Source: Colius striatus (lineage: Eukaryota > Chordata > Aves > Coliiformes > Coliidae). From it: 64,000 nucleotides of DNA. Of this stretch, positions 25,917-39,400 are shown one piece after another (within the stretch, counting starts at the first letter, position 1; the number at the start of each line of letters is the position of its first letter). The DNA lies in NCBI RefSeq assembly GCF_028858725.1, contig NC_084766.1, positions 25,086,001-25,150,000 of the forward strand, given 5' to 3'. The position numbers and the translations under genes are program-made. A model generated the notes under the pieces. That model was not told the DNA's origin and did no database searches. It was given only the letters and a program-made list of their open reading frames with translations.

Positions 25917-28900
25917 AGCAACTCTAGCTGTGGGGAAGATCCTGCCCTCTCTTCTACCCTAGGCCCTTGTGCATAGGTGCACTTTCAGGGTCTAGACTGA
26001 GAGAGGAGACAGATTCTGGCTGCAAGATGTGTGAGGTCCCTGCCTGTCCATGGGACTGGGAGTGCTCACGTTTTTACGTGAGACAGACTCAGCTTGCTGA
26101 GGCATCCCATAGTGGGACAGGCATCTCAGCTCTGCTTGTGCTTGGACAATTTAAACCCCAGGGGCATGGTTGGAGGGGGCCAGAGCTGCCTGCTGGGGAC
26201 TTCCCCATAGCAAATGATTTTTCCCACTCTGAACTTCTTGCTAAACTTGCAAACCCAATTAAGCACAGTGCAATGGTCAGGGCTTGTTAATATTAGGGCT
26301 TGGCTGGTTTCATTCTTGGCTGTCAGCAGGCAGGAACCAGGGTGGAGGAACAGGCAAGGCAGCAAAACCACACAGCATAGCAAAGCTCTGGCAGCTTTCC
26401 TGCTCTCTCTTGATAGGATTTAGGAGGACAACAACTCCCAGCAGCCAGATCTCCTGAGGTGGTCTGGAGGATATGTCTGCCTGCCCTGGGTCTTCAATCA
26501 AACCCAAGGATACTTTTGTCTCCTGACTTTCTGAGAACACATTGCTTGGAAAGTAGGAGACAAAATGCAACTGTCAGAATACAGATCTCCACCGTGATGT
26601 ATGGGGCAGTGAGATGAGCTGCTGCTTGTTATCCTCTGCTCTGTCGTGGCGACAGACAAGGGGACGACGTGGAGAGTTGCTGCCAGCCAGCAGGCAGATC
26701 ACAGGGAGCCCGGCTGTAAGGAAAAACATGGCCTGAAAGGATCACTTGTAAAGGTGGGGAGAGCACTGGCTATTAACCCGCTGCAGACACTGATTAAAGG
26801 GACACTATCCTATAGATTACATCCACGGTTTTCTAGCCACACTAGGCATAGCAATAATTCCTAACTTGGTGGCTTCTGGTTCTGTTCCAAAGTGGATTAA
26901 ATTTTGAAGCAGACCATTTCTCTCCTTCCCACAGGCAGGAAGCTGTCAGGTTGCCCCAGCAATGCTGACCCAGCCCTCACCTTCCATTAGACGCACGCTT
27001 CGGCACCGCTCACTGAGGTGACTGAGCACAAGCCCAGGCTGGTGTTGCCTTGCCCTACCTGAGCAAAGCACTTAAACAAACCAGTAGCATAAAAGCCAGG
27101 GGCCTGAGGCAACCTGCCCTCACCTGCCCTGACATCTCAGAGATGCTTTTTCTTCCTGACAGCTCCATGGTGGGATTCCTTCCTAATGGCAGGCAGTGGC
27201 AGCAGGGGAGTTCCCTGCATGGGGAGCTGTGTTTTCCAGTGCTCACACCACTGCAACCACTGTCTGCCACCCTTCCCACCCATCCTCTCTGCAGTGATTT
27301 CCAAGCAGGGCCATAGAGTCACCTCAGAAGTGCCTGAGAGGGCTTGTAAAGCAGCTGCCAGGTGACTTTCCTGGGGCTGTACACCACAACTGGCCATATG
27401 GCGGGATCAGTGACAGAAAACATGATGCTCTGTGGAGATGTGGAAGGAGAAGACCTGGGACTCATCTGCTTCCTAAATGGAGGAAGATCAGAACAGGGAG
27501 GTGACAGCATCACAGGCCACTTTACACCCTCCCTGAGATGCCCAAGTGCTGGGTGGCAGCACCCACAGGCAAGAGAACTACATCTGGTTTTCCCTGTGGC
27601 CTTGGCAGGGACCTGGTGACAGCCCAGACGAGAAGGTCTCCAGCTCTCTCCTCACAGGCTGGGGATTTGTGGTGGCAGGGATGGACCAGGGCAGCTCTGC
27701 AAGGCAGGGCTGCTTCTCCCTGCCTCCTTTGGGCCCTTGCCCCAGTCACTTTAGACCTTCCCAGACAACTAATCTGGGGTATTTGTATCTCAGAAGAGAT
27801 TATCCCAAGGACTGAGCCACCTCCCTCCGTGGGATAATGGTGCCTGCAAGGGTCAGCTCTGAGCCCTGGGGGAGTAAAGGAGCAAACACAGCTCATCCCC
27901 TTACCATCACAGTTTCACAGCTGCTCTGAGTCCACAAGGTTGAACAGGGAAGAGCGGGTGACATTACCACTCTCCTGCACTCTGTGGTGTTTCTGCAGCA
28001 GTTTATCTTTTTTGCTGGGGTCAGTTTCGGACACAACAAGCAAGTCCTTCCAAGGGGAAAAGGCTGCAGTGTGGGTGCTTGCTTCCAGCATACAGCCCTC
28101 CATCCCCGAATCTGCTTTGCTGTGAGACCTCTCTGAGCCTCCCTGGTATCTCCCAGCAGAGGGAAGCACCGGCACAAGCACATGACCAGGCTAGAGCAGT
28201 ACCTCGTGTAATGCAGCTGATGGACATTAGCACCCTGCTAATGGGCATTAGCACTCCTCAGCCCCATCTGGGTGCACAGGGGAGCCCCAGGCGCAGAGAT
28301 ACGAGGGGATGGAGCTGCTGACAGGCCTCCGTGTCTGGGATGCCTGGCAGCTTTGCATCCGGAAAGCTCTCTCCTGCAGCGAGGGCAGCTTTAAGCAGTG
28401 CCCTGGAGCCTTGGCATCTTGGAAAGGTTATTCCTTTTGTCTCATTTTCCTTTTTTTTTCTTTCCCAGATCTGACTTAAAACGGAGATCAGGATGATTCT
28501 CAGCGAGCAAAGATCCCATGACTGTTTCCCCAAGAGTCAGGATATTAGTCCTTGTATCCTGGCCATATTCCAGCTCGGGAAATTACCTTCTGCCTCCCTA
28601 AATCCCCCCTGCGGTTTCAATTGGATACAGGCTCCTTCTCTCTCTTGCTGAAACTGCTGCGCAGGGTTGGTGTGCGCGGTTAAGCAGCTGCTCGGGGAGG
28701 TGGGTGCCGGGATGACTCCCGGGGGTGTTGGGGTCAGAGCCGAGCGCGGGCAGGGAGCTCCGCCTGCCGAAACGCCGGCGCCGAGGCCTCTCCCCAGGCT
28801 CACGCTCAGCCTCAAACGGGGACCTTCTCCCTGAGCTGCCCCTACGGCCTTATTTTCCCCTCTTTTGCCCTTTTTGCATTGCAGAGCCACGACAAGCACA

Positions 28901-30424
28901 TGCCAAAATGAGTTTTGCTTCGTTTCCCAGCACGTCAGCTGCCTGGCCAGACACCAGCTGCCGGAGCATCCATTGGCTCAAGCACCTGGAGAGCACGTGC
29001 TCTTCTCACGGGCACGTTTAGGCACGGGATCCCTCTCCCCCTGGCCAGCCCTTACATCTTTGCAGAATAACTATGGACTTCTGGCCATTCCAGGACCTGT
29101 CCCTCTGGGAGCAGCTGTTGGGGCCCCGTATGGGATGCTGTGCCTGAAGTATGGGGTCCTGAGCAGAAAGGGGCCATGGCACAATGTGAGACGTTGCCTG
29201 GAGGAAGGACCCCTTTTTGCAAGCCCACATGCTGGGGAAGGCACCAGCACGGTTCCATCTACATAGTCACCCAATGCTGGAACAAATCCCAGGAGCCAAC
29301 ATCCCTGAATCAGGAATCCCAGAGGTCTCCAGACTGAAATCGTTCAACCCTGAGTTAAAAATGCAACACCCTTGAGCAGCCAGATTTTGCGGTGTTCCTG
29401 TTGCCAGAATCTATACAGGCAAATTACTTTGCTGTCAGGAATACAACAGGAGACAGAGAGAGAGAAATCCCCTGCCTGGGCACTCTGGAGACGAACCCGC
29501 AATATTCTGAGTAATGCAGCCATCTCACTGACATCCCCTGACATCTGGGGAAGACAAGGAAAAAACAACAACCAAGAGAAAACCTTTAAAGTCATTTAGT
29601 AGATGTGATTTGTGGATGAAATATAATATACAGTGAAAGGTGGGGACAAAAATGGCCTTTAATGAAGTGTCTTGGAGGAAATCTCGTACGTTTGCAGATG
29701 CGTGTCAAGGGGAGGTGTTTATCTGTGCACACATTTACACATACATCTGTTAAGCATTCCTCCTATGTGTTCTATGTGGGTGTATATAAATATATATGTC
29801 TGTGCATGTGCCTGTGCTGTGAGCAAGAGAGCTGCCAAGAGCAGTGAGATTTCAATCCAGCGTGCAGAAAGTGGCGGGGCCCGCGGACAGCAGCTCAGGC
29901 CTCTCTTCTCCCCATGAATCACAGCCCACGGATGAGGATCAGCACAGACGTCAACTCTGGTGCCAGCTCTTCTTCCCTGGCTCCTCCGGGACGGGTTCCC
30001 TCCCCTCCCTGCCCCCCACATCCCCCTTTCTTCCCTACTCCCCCCTTCCTTTCCCAGCAGGATGACATTCATCCATCATCAGCATTTTAAGTGCCGGCAT
30101 GTCATTGAGGCTGTCAGCCGCCCTCTTTGCTCAGCACAAGGTGCTCTGCTTGGCGGCCCGGTGCCACCGTTGCCATTTGGAGCCCTTGATCCTCCTTTTC
30201 GGGTTAGTTCCACTTGGTTTCACGGAGTGCAGAGTGAGGGGAACCCAATGGGATAGCAGTAAATTATATCAAATAATAAAGAGAGGACTTGCTCTAATAA
30301 CTCCAACCACGGGATACTCAGGCACAGATGCACTGCCGGGGATTGAACGCTGCAGCCTGCCAGGGCAAATCCCCTATAACCTGCCTTTAGGCCCCTCACC
30401 CACAAAGCCAAACAGGCTTTGGGT
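25917..30424. other. Intergenic DNA, no gene recognised
   Basis: No recognisable exon or RNA gene. CpG content rises locally at 28660-28800 (CGCGGTTAAGCAG, GCCGGCGCCGAGG), too small to call a firm island. The segments 29585-29720 and 30055-30290 have composition and A/T-core motifs resembling small regulatory elements, without a firm boundary. Confidence 0.45.
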
Positions 30425-30550
30425 CCCAGCTCAGTGCCAGTGGGTGTAAATCTGGAATTAACTCCCCTGACTCCAGTGGAACTACTCCAGATTTATGGCT
30501 GTGAAACTGAGCTTGGGATCTGGCCCCAGCTCACATCCAGTGGGTGTAAA
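30425..30550. repeat. Direct repeat pair 100 bp apart, possibly an ancient interspersed repeat
   Basis: A 26-bp segment at 30425-30450 recurs at 30525-30550 with three mismatches; both share CCCAGCTCA and CCAGTGGGTGTAAA. Between them is GACTCCAGTGGAACTACTCC followed by GATCTGGCCCC. Strings of this type resemble an old dispersed repeat I associate with reptile and turtle genomes, but I cannot name the family. Confidence 0.5.
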
Positions 30551-32370
30551 CTGAGCTCCAGCAAACCGGCCTCACGGCTGAAAAATGGTTCAGCATAAGA
30601 GGAAAGGGGGTGGAAGACAGGGTTACTTAGGAAAATCAGCACAAGGTGCCAGGGAAAAGTCATTTTGGTATCCCATGCCCAGAGGGCTGGCATTCCTTGG
30701 AGGTCTGCCTGTATTTCATCTCCTCAAATGAACACGTCCTGGTGTCAAACAACCACGTCCTGATGTCAAACGTGCTCTTCAGAGAAAATGGGCTGTCCAG
30801 TGGCAGGTACCACGGGGAGGGACACCCGCCCCCGTGTCCCACCACCCCATTCCTCACCCAGGACATCCCTGGTCCCCTTTGAAGCCCACACAGCCCTAAC
30901 CCATGCGTGCCCTCGCCCAGGCCCAGGTGCCATTGCAGCAAAAGGCGGCCGGAGAGCTGGCACAGCTGCCATCCCAACTCCGCTATGTCATGCTCGGCTA
31001 CTCAGGTTTAAACTGGGACTTAGAGGAGACGCTTATTTTAGAAGCAAGTTGTTTTTGCAGCATGCTTAGTCAAAGCAAAAGCAGGAGGGGAGGCAGGGGG
31101 ATTATTTAAAGGGAAACCCCCTGAGCATGGACCCAAGCACTGGGCTAATTTTAGAAGCCAGAATATCCTGGAGTCGTGACAAGGGACTCAACGGGATTTT
31201 AAGAAATGGGCAGCACACCAGAAGAACGTGGGGTCCAGGGCTGGCCGTGTATGGACTGGTGCTGAGAGCCTGGATGGATGCACTATATCAGCTGCTTTGG
31301 CTGCACGAAGTAGTTTATTGCTCCGTGCCTCAGTTTCCCTATCCTGACACGGGGATATTGCTCAATGGGTTACAGCCCCAGGTTTGCAGATGGCAACTAG
31401 AGAAGAGCAGTTTATTTCCATCTTTGTGAAAAGGTAAAAGGGATTCTATGAGGACTGCCTTGTGTTTGGGATTTTTTTACAAACTTTTGGCAAAGCTGTT
31501 GGGATAAAGGTCCACAGCAGCTCCCTGGCAGAGGTGTGTTCAGGAAGGATCCAAGCCATGGGGAAAGGGCTCTGTGAGGCCAACTGACAGGTTTTCATTC
31601 CACATCTGCAGACTCAAGAATGGGGTATAACATCACCTCTGTTACTCCTGAAGCCTTCCCCTGTTCCTTTGAGTACTGTTTAATCCAGGAGTAAGCATTC
31701 ACCTGCCCAGAGTGCATGTGTATGGCAGCAGGTTGCAGGGCAGTGATCCCAGGCCCACAGAGCCCCTGCTCACCCTTCTCTTCTTACTGGGCATGAGGGG
31801 ATGTATGTGCATGCATGTCTGCCTGCTCTCCTTCCCTGCAACCTGCCAGCCTGCTGATCTATAAGCTAATCCTACCCCAAGCTGATCTATAACTAATTCA
31901 CTTACAACACAATTGCAATATCGATTCCCAAACTGCTCTGCAGACAGTGCTAAAATGTGTGTGTGTGTGCACGGCAGGGACTTGGGAGCTGGTTGACAGA
32001 AAGCCAGAGCGTGGGGAGGGCTCTGCTCTTGGCGGGGGAGATGGCAGCATGCGGCAGAGGCAGCTCCATGAGCACCCTTCCAGTCCTTCCTTTGTCCCTA
32101 CTGCCACGGAGGGCTGTGGCTGCCTGCAGAGAGATCTGAACATGCCTCTCTGCCCTATGGATCCCATGCATCTACTATCCTTGGGTCTGCTGAACACTGC
32201 CAGTGTGTCACTGTGGGAAGGATGAGATGCTTTTTGTCCTTCCCCACTGTCTCAGGAGAGCAAGCCCAGTCCCACACTCTCCCATGGCTGTGGGAGTCAC
32301 AGATGTGCAGGCAGGTGTGGGCACTGGGCAGCGATGTGGGCTGAGGGAGCCAACAGACTCCAGGCTGTGG
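30551..32370. other. Intergenic DNA with a short (TG)n run
   Basis: No gene recognised. A short TG run lies at 31956-31969. Open frames stay near 100 codons. Confidence 0.5.
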
Positions 32371-32733
32371 GGTCATTTAGCCTGGAGAAGAAGAGGCTGA
32401 GGGGAGACAGGATCACATTCTACAACCCCCTGCAAGGAGGTTGGCACACAGTGGAGGTTGGTCTCTTCTCCCCAGTAATGACCAGTAGGACAAGAGGAAA
32501 GGGCCTCAAGTTGCACCAGGGGAGCTTTAGATTGGACATGAGGAAGAACTGTTTCACTGAGAAGGTTGTTAAGCACTGGCACGGGCTGCCCAGGGAGGTG
32601 GTGGAATCCCCATCCCTGGAGGTATTGAAAGATTGTGTAGATGAGGTGCTGAGGAACATGATTTAGTGATTGGCTTGGCAGTGTGAGGTTAGTGGTTGAA
32701 AGGTCTTCTCCAATCAAAATGATTCTACGATGG
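32371..32733 (+). mobile_element. CR1 LINE 3' fragment
   Basis: About 360 bp of CR1 in + orientation. It begins near TTAGCCTGGAGAAGAAGAGG and passes CTGAGGGGAGAC, CAAGTTGCACCAGGGGAG, TTAGATTGGACATGAGGAAG and GGGCTGCCCAGGGAGGTGGT, ending with GGTCTTCTCCAATC and the tail ATGATTCTACGATG. The 110-codon open frame across it is a remnant without a functional reverse transcriptase. Confidence 0.95.
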
Positions 32734-32755
32734 TGGAGGAGAAGCACGAGCTACT

Positions 32756-32775
32756 CATAGAATCATAAAACTTCC
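32756..32775 (-). mobile_element. Possible very short inverted CR1 tail
   Basis: CATAGAATCATAAAAC resembles the inverted CR1 3' octamer tail and lies about 20 bp after the + strand CR1. The following bases match CR1 poorly, so this may be chance. Confidence 0.35.
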
Positions 32776-34800
32776 CCAGGGTCACCTCTAACAGAGGAGA
32801 TGAGAGAGACCTCCTTTCCAGTCTGCTCCAGCTCTCTCTGGGGGTGGGATGGAGCGAGAATTGCGTTTATCTGAGAAGGAAACTACCTGCACAGCTCCTG
32901 GTCCGTCTCCAGGAGACAGAGTAGCTCATCCCATTACAGCAATTGCCCTCGACCTGCTGTGCCAGGAGCCCCAGCCCTGTATGGTCCAACAAGGCTTCAA
33001 GGCTGGCCCAAGCCCAGTGTCTTTGCAACTGACTTTGCTCACAACAATCTGGTCTGGGATCTGTCTAAAGCTACAGAATCTAGCACAGCCCAGGACCAGT
33101 GATCTTGGTACCTTCCCAACCCCTGAGCCATTCCAGCATGTTACCTCCTGTTACCTCCTGTGTCCACAGCACGCTGGTGCAGCAGGAAAAATAAACCTCT
33201 CCCAACAGCTGTGAGAGGCACCTGATTTCCATGCTGCTTCCCAAAGTTTACACTACTTGTGCCAGCAGAGCATGTGTAGCCACCAAGCAAAGCCCCCGTT
33301 TTGGTCAGTGGTCTCTGAGAGCAACTCTTCACTCTGGGACTAGTGTTTGAAAGGTTGATTTATGCAGCACAGAGTAAAGAAGACATATTTAATGATGAAT
33401 AGAAATGTCATATTGATCCTATGGACAGGCTGTGAAATACTGTTGTCTATGGGCTGTCGCTGAATCTGCCAAGCGGGTAGAGGCATTCGACAGCAGGGCA
33501 GTCGATACAGAGGGCACGCTGCTCCCCAGGCAGCTGCCTGCCCCACCAGCATCACCAAACCAGAAGGAAAATCAAGAGAAGGCTCCTCAGCTGTGGTGGA
33601 GAGAGCATGTGGAAAGACTTTCCCATCCATCCAATGGTAGCATTAGTGTTTCAAAGGTGTTGGCAGGCATGCAGGTGCAGAGTGACGGGGTTGCCATCAC
33701 ATCACAGAGCCCACGGGGGGATGCTGAGTGAGGTCCTAACAGTCCCAGCATTAAATGATAGTGACAAGAGGCATGACTGTGCATGATGGAAGGATAAAGG
33801 TGTGTGGCCCTCATCAAACACAGCTTGCCAATGGGCCTTCCCATGCAGTCTATAGCAGAGCAGCTCTATCCATGTGCATCCTATGCCTGTGATTCTCTCT
33901 CCGTGGGAAAGGCGATGCACCCAGGGTTGCCAGCTCTCAGACAAAATGTCTTGGGTTGGAAAATTGAGGAGTAAAGCTGTTGTTGCATTTCAGGAGAGTC
34001 TGTGACATCTTTGGAAATGACATCCCATAATCACACTGCCATGCAGGCTAACCCCAAAGAGATTTTAGTGGCCGACTTCTTACCCCTGTGCTGCTCATGC
34101 TGCAGCCGTGAGGATCTGTTGCATTGTTGTAGCAGAGACTTGGCTCAGCTGGAGGAAAGTTCCACTTGGACAGAGCACAGCAGAGGGGGAAAGTGATCTT
34201 AAACTGGCAAAAATAGAGCATCGGCCTCATATAATTTCTCTGAAAACAAGATTTATTGAAGTTCTGTCTGTGGAAATCACTGTAGTGTGGAGCACTCAAC
34301 GTATAGATTCGATCACTGACTCGTACCCTACTACATTTTTCATTAGGAAAAATATTGGCTGGGAAAGTTTGACCTCATAATCTCTGCATTTTAAACAATA
34401 ACCAAGGAAAACAAAAGTGACGGGCTAAGGAAATCTCTTCCACTTCAGCACTCTCTTAGGCAGGAGCTGAAATTCACTGCCCTGGACCAGAGCTACCTCC
34501 TGTGATCCTATGTGTCCAGAGCCCTCCAGACCTGATGGTCTTTGGCCACATCTATCCCAGAGAGGTCTGTGGTGCAGGCACAAAGTACACCAGGATGGGC
34601 CGGAGGACTGAGCCATGCCGGCTGTGTCCTCAGAGCAAGGAGGATTTGCAGAAAGGATGACAACACTTTAGAAAACTGAACTGTGTTCTCACCATTGTTT
34701 TGGGTCCTGATGTGCCTGCAAAGGGATGATCAGCAGGGCAAATCAAAGATAACCCTCATCTGAGATCCAGTTTCTTATCTTTCTATAACAAAACGTCCTC
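32776..34800. other. Intergenic DNA, no gene recognised
   Basis: No recognisable gene or transposon. Only short chance open frames (up to 121 codons). Confidence 0.5.
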
Positions 34801-34944
34801 AGCCTGCAGTCAATACGGGGCTGGGGTAGGAGGGCAGGCAGACAGAGAGATTCCCATTCAGGAGAGCTGTGCTCTCCAACTTCGGTTTGGCCAAACGTTC
34901 CTGTCGCCCCGCCAGCACCACACAAGGGAGGGCTGGAGTCTCAG

Positions 34945-35210
34945 CTGCTGCTCCACCACAGCCCCTTTCAATTTAATTCCTGTTTTATGGTCTAAATAAA
35001 TTAACCTCCATCGATTAGAGGTTCCTGGTGCTTTTAATGTCAGTGTCATAATCAGATACCAGAATGGATTTGCCTTTCTAAATCATAGCTCCAAAAGGCT
35101 TTCAATCTGAAGCTCTATTTTGTTTGTGACCCAATTAGAGACTGCAAGACTTTGGGCCCCAATCACTTGCCAATAGGCTGCTTTACACACGCTGCTTGTT
35201 GGTGGCCTTC
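34945..35210. promoter_or_regulatory. Candidate conserved non-coding element
   Basis: The block carries many A/T-core homeodomain-type sites in unique-looking sequence: TCAATTTAATTCC at 34969, AATAAATTAACC at 34996, CCATCGATTAGAGG at 35009, and ACCCAATTAGAGAC at 35130. It also has CTTTCAATCTGAAG and GCCCCAATCACTTG segments. There is no coding signal. The enhancer assignment is inferred from motif density and the LBX1 neighbourhood. Confidence 0.35.
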
Positions 35211-35524
35211 GTGACTGGAAGGAGACCTTATCCTGGACCTCATCCCTTCATGCTCCCCATCACCTACACTCCTTGGTTCTCACCTTTCTCAGCCAGAGCA
35301 TTCCCTCACCCTGCAGCAAGACCCAAACTCCAGAAAGCTAGAAGCAGACAGCGTTGCTCTGCTTTTGTTTCGGGCATGAGATCCACGTGGGAAGAGGCCT
35401 TCAAGCTATTTGTGGACTCCTCTTAGGAAACAGCACCAGAAGTCCATCAGACCTATCCTGTTCCAGCTAGGAACCTCCCTAACAATCTAAAGCCAAAATT
35501 CAAAGGATCTGATTATCCCTGATG

Positions 35525-35817
35525 TCAGTCCCTTTTCCCAGGTAACAAGCAATAGGATGAGAGGAAATAGGCCTCAAATTGCACCAGGGGAGGTTTAAGT
35601 TGGGTATTGGGGGAAAAAAAATCTTCACCAAAAGGATTATCATGCATTGGAAGTAGCTGAGTGGCCATCCCTGGAGGCATGCAAAAGCCAGGCAGCTGTG
35701 GTGCTGAGGGACATGGGCTAGTGGTGCCTGTGGCAGTGCTGGGTTAATGGTTGGACTCCATGATCTTAAAGGTCTTTTCCAACAGAAATGATTCTCCGTT
35801 TCCACTATTCTATGATC
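35525..35817 (+). mobile_element. CR1 LINE 3' fragment
   Basis: A diverged CR1 in + orientation. Landmarks are CAAATTGCACCAGGGGAGG, TTTAAGTTGGGTATTGGG, TGATCTTAAAGGTCTTTTCC and the tail ACTATTCTATGATC. An A-run interrupts it near 35613. It is more degraded than the copy at 32.4 kb. Confidence 0.93.
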
Positions 35818-36119
35818 TTAAGCAATGCGTCAGGCAAAGAGATGAAGTGGAGATCTAGGAGGACTTTGGTCCCAAGCGTGACTGAATGAAACCTTTTGCC
35901 TGTGGGGAGAGGAAGGGGTACATCACAGGCAGCCTAATCGGCTGGGCTTGGCGACAATAACCCTCAGCTTTCTAGGGACGTTTTCTGCCTTTCCCTTTAT
36001 CACTGCAGATCTCAGGGCCCTTTCTGAGCATCCATCTGATACCGGGGAGGGAATTCCTCTCCACCCCCTCTCCCATGCTCAGCATCTCCCTTGCAACTTC
36101 TTCCAAGACCCTTCGGTTT
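35818..36119. other. Intergenic spacer
   Basis: Follows the CR1 tail and leads into an enhancer-like block. No gene, RNA or further repeat recognised. Confidence 0.5.
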
Positions 36120-36420
36120 GATTTCCAAGTTCTGACACAGCCATTAGTTACAAAGAGCGATTAGTTTGGTTGTTGTCGTTAAGTCATTTTTTAAATGGCT
36201 CCAGGCGGCATCAGAGAACAAAGAAACAAAATACCCGTGAAAAGAGTTAATCACAAATTACTAATTATTTCCCCCCCTCCCTTTGCACTCTTTCCTCCCC
36301 AAATCATGAAATATTATCTCCATGAAGAAAGGAAAAGGTCTGTCCGTTCGTGAGCCCTTCACGGATTTTATACACCTAATTCATCAAACGGGAAACACTT
36401 CCTGATCTTCCGGGATTATT
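36120..36420. promoter_or_regulatory. Candidate conserved non-coding element (enhancer-like)
   Basis: A dense set of A/T-core motifs in unique sequence: CAGCCATTAGTTACAAAG at 36140, GCGATTAGTTTGG at 36158, a SOX-like AGAACAAAGAAACAAA run at 36214, and GTTAATCACAAATTACTAAT at 36247 followed by a C-run. It ends near GGATTATTTTGAGAGG. Such texture is typical of conserved developmental enhancers. Conservation itself has not been measured. Confidence 0.45.
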
Positions 36421-39400
36421 TTGAGAGGTGAGCTCCTGACCCCCCGACCCTGCAGCCGAGAGCCACGGCGAAGGGCGAAGCCTCTGATTTACGTGTCCCG
36501 AGATGCGTCCCCAAGCTACGAGCCAGGGAACGGTGGAGCCTCTATGGCTCAAGGAACGAGCCCTGATACCCTGGTGAGGGGCAGCCGCAGAGCAGGGCCC
36601 TTCATGTGGAGAGATCCTGTGACCCCAAGTGTTTGTGAGCCCGTCCGGATTTTATGGGGCTGTTGATTTCAAACGGGCCGAGCGCTTTGAACGAGGCGCT
36701 GTGCATGCCAGTTGAGGGGTTGTATTTATTTACAGAGAGGGCTTTTGTTCCTCTTGCCAGCCGGGATGTATGTGCCGCAAGACAGGTCTTTAGCTCCAAA
36801 GAGCACAACCAGAGGGACAATGTGGAAGGCATGGGAGCCTGCATGCCCACCAGTTTTACTCAAAAGGATGAACTAGAGGGGATGAGGGCTAAGAAGTCCA
36901 AGGCAGAGGCACAGATACACGAGTTGCTCCCAGGTCTAGATCCATCAGGATCTGCTTGTTAAAAGTCTCCAGTTCACTCAGAGTAGAAGTGGCCAGACTG
37001 GGGAAAAGCACTAATGAAAATGATGACTCTTGCAGATGCCTGCTTTTCCCCTTCTCCCAGCCCCAAAGTACTGAGCATCTGCGGTTCCACCAGAGACAGT
37101 TCTTTGGTCATAAAGTACCAGTCAGGAAACTGGATACCTAAACCTTCCTTTCAGACACCCATACCCCTCTGTCACCCTTCCTCTTTGGCCATCAGCAAAA
37201 CAAAAGTGTTCATACCCCCAGACCTCACAGAGCATCTCTGCGAGCCTTGGAGATGCTCAGCGTTCAGCTGCAGATCCATCTATGTACCAAACGTATCTTT
37301 GTAACAGGAAAAAGTAAAATTAAGCATCTCCAAGAGATTTGACTTCCAACTCTGTACAAGCAGCCAACGCAAAGCAGAAGGCAGCAGTAACACCAGGACC
37401 CCTCTGGGGTGGAAGGCTTGAGCGTACCTGCTGCCTGGCAGCTACGTAAATCTCCACCTCCCAGTATTTTTGCAGCCTTTAGGGATGGCTCCAAATGCAG
37501 AGACACTCTGAACTGCACCAACATCACTTCAAGAGGCTCAGATTTTGCCCTTTGCATGGTTAAAAGCCTTTGACCTTTCCTGTAGTTCAGAAGCACATCC
37601 TATTTTGCGTGAAAATGAAGCTATTTGTCTAACTAAGATAAATAAATAAACCCCAGTTTCCTGGCCCTGAGGGTGGGGGCTGGGGGGGATGGGAGAAACC
37701 TGGGCTAACCCTGGGTTTTCCCAGGACAGAGAGAGCCTATCCTGATTGCCTAAAAGCTGAAAGTGATGCAAAAGGGGACCATAAGGGAGTATGAAAATGC
37801 ATTTGAATCAATAGGATAAAGTTAACAGGATCAGGAATAAATAGAATGAATGAAATAGGATAAAAACGCCAGAGGAGATGCTAGACTCAACATTGCCTCA
37901 GGGATCGCTGCTGAAGGAGCGGCAGGGCCAAGTTCATCCTGGGTGTAATTCCTTCAGCCATTTCCTCCTGGCTTTTTAAAGCTTGGTGGATTTAGGAGCT
38001 TTGGGTGGGATTGGGTTTTTTTTTTCTCCTCCCTGTCAATGATGTCTCAATTCAAACAATGTGTGAGATTCTTGGGTTTGCTCCACATCCGCCTGGCATG
38101 GCTTACGGTCTGGCTTCTATAAATGGCACCTTCCCATGAACCAGCAGCGCTGCCCTGGCTATTGAGATCTCCAGAAAGGTGCCTACATGTGAATTTGGGT
38201 GATGAATTTTAGGCAGCCATGTTTGCAAACCGGTTTTGTGTTTATGTAACAGGCTCCATCCCAATTCAACAAGCATGCTGACAGCCAGACTCCAAGCATG
38301 TGTTTAAACCTCTTTGGCTTTCAATGAGTTTATGCTTACACTTTAAGTAAAGCAGGTGTTTTGTGGATTGAGTCCTGCATCCTTTTAACAGATGCACCAT
38401 CTTCCCATGGTCTCTGGAAGACAATAGCAAGAGATTTTAGAAGAGACACTGGGGTATTTGCTGGTTGTTTTTCCCAACAGCTCCCTGCCATGCAGCACAG
38501 CAGGTCACTCCAGCGGCTCCCCATGTGCCTGGCTCCCACTCAGCCCTTGCTACACCACAAAGAAAATACAAAAACAAAGAAAATAAAAGGTTGTTGAAAA
38601 GCATCTTTTCTCCATACTGGTTCCCAAGGCACCTCGTGAGCAGGTGTGAGTGTTGTGAATCAGCAAAACCATGGACCTGATTTGTTTTCTGTTTAATTGA
38701 AGGAAAATGATGTCCCTTCAGAAACCACATAAGCCTTTTTCATCAGTAGGCAAGCAGAGGATCCCTGGGGCACCCTGGCTCCTGGAGCATCCTCCCAGGT
38801 GCCTGCTGGGATCCCCACTCAGGAATACAACACTGCAGCTCATGTTCCTGTCCTCCCAAAAACAGTCAGAGAAGATTCCCACAGCAGACAAAGCTGCCTC
38901 AAACACGTTGTTTGAAAGGTGACCCCGTTGGAAGGGGTAGTGCCCTGCAGCTCACTTCTGGGCACACTGCTAATTCTTGGTGCCACTCAGGGACCAGCCC
39001 TTCATCCCACCACCTTGGCTTTCCCACTCAATACCCGCTCCAAGGCTGAATTTTGCTAAGCTTAGGAGATTTGATGAGTGTACTGCCCCAGGCAAGATGG
39101 CTGCAGGCCATCAGTTAAAATAGCTGCTTGTCATCGTCTCCGTTGTCCGGGCTGCACACTGGCATGGCCTGCCCCTGCTGCTTTTGAGATCCATTTTCAC
39201 CCAGTCTTTGAAGGGCTGACTGACAGCAAGACCTTGATCTCTCTCTTCATCCTCTTCCCCTGCCATCTGCTCTGGTTATTTCCCCCTGTATCTTTTTGGG
39301 GTCTTCTTCTCCCTTCTTTATTGTCTCCTTTCTGCCTCCATGGATCCTCTCACTAGCATCCTGGGTTGCCAGTATATGCCCAGAACAGTCCTGTTGTGAG

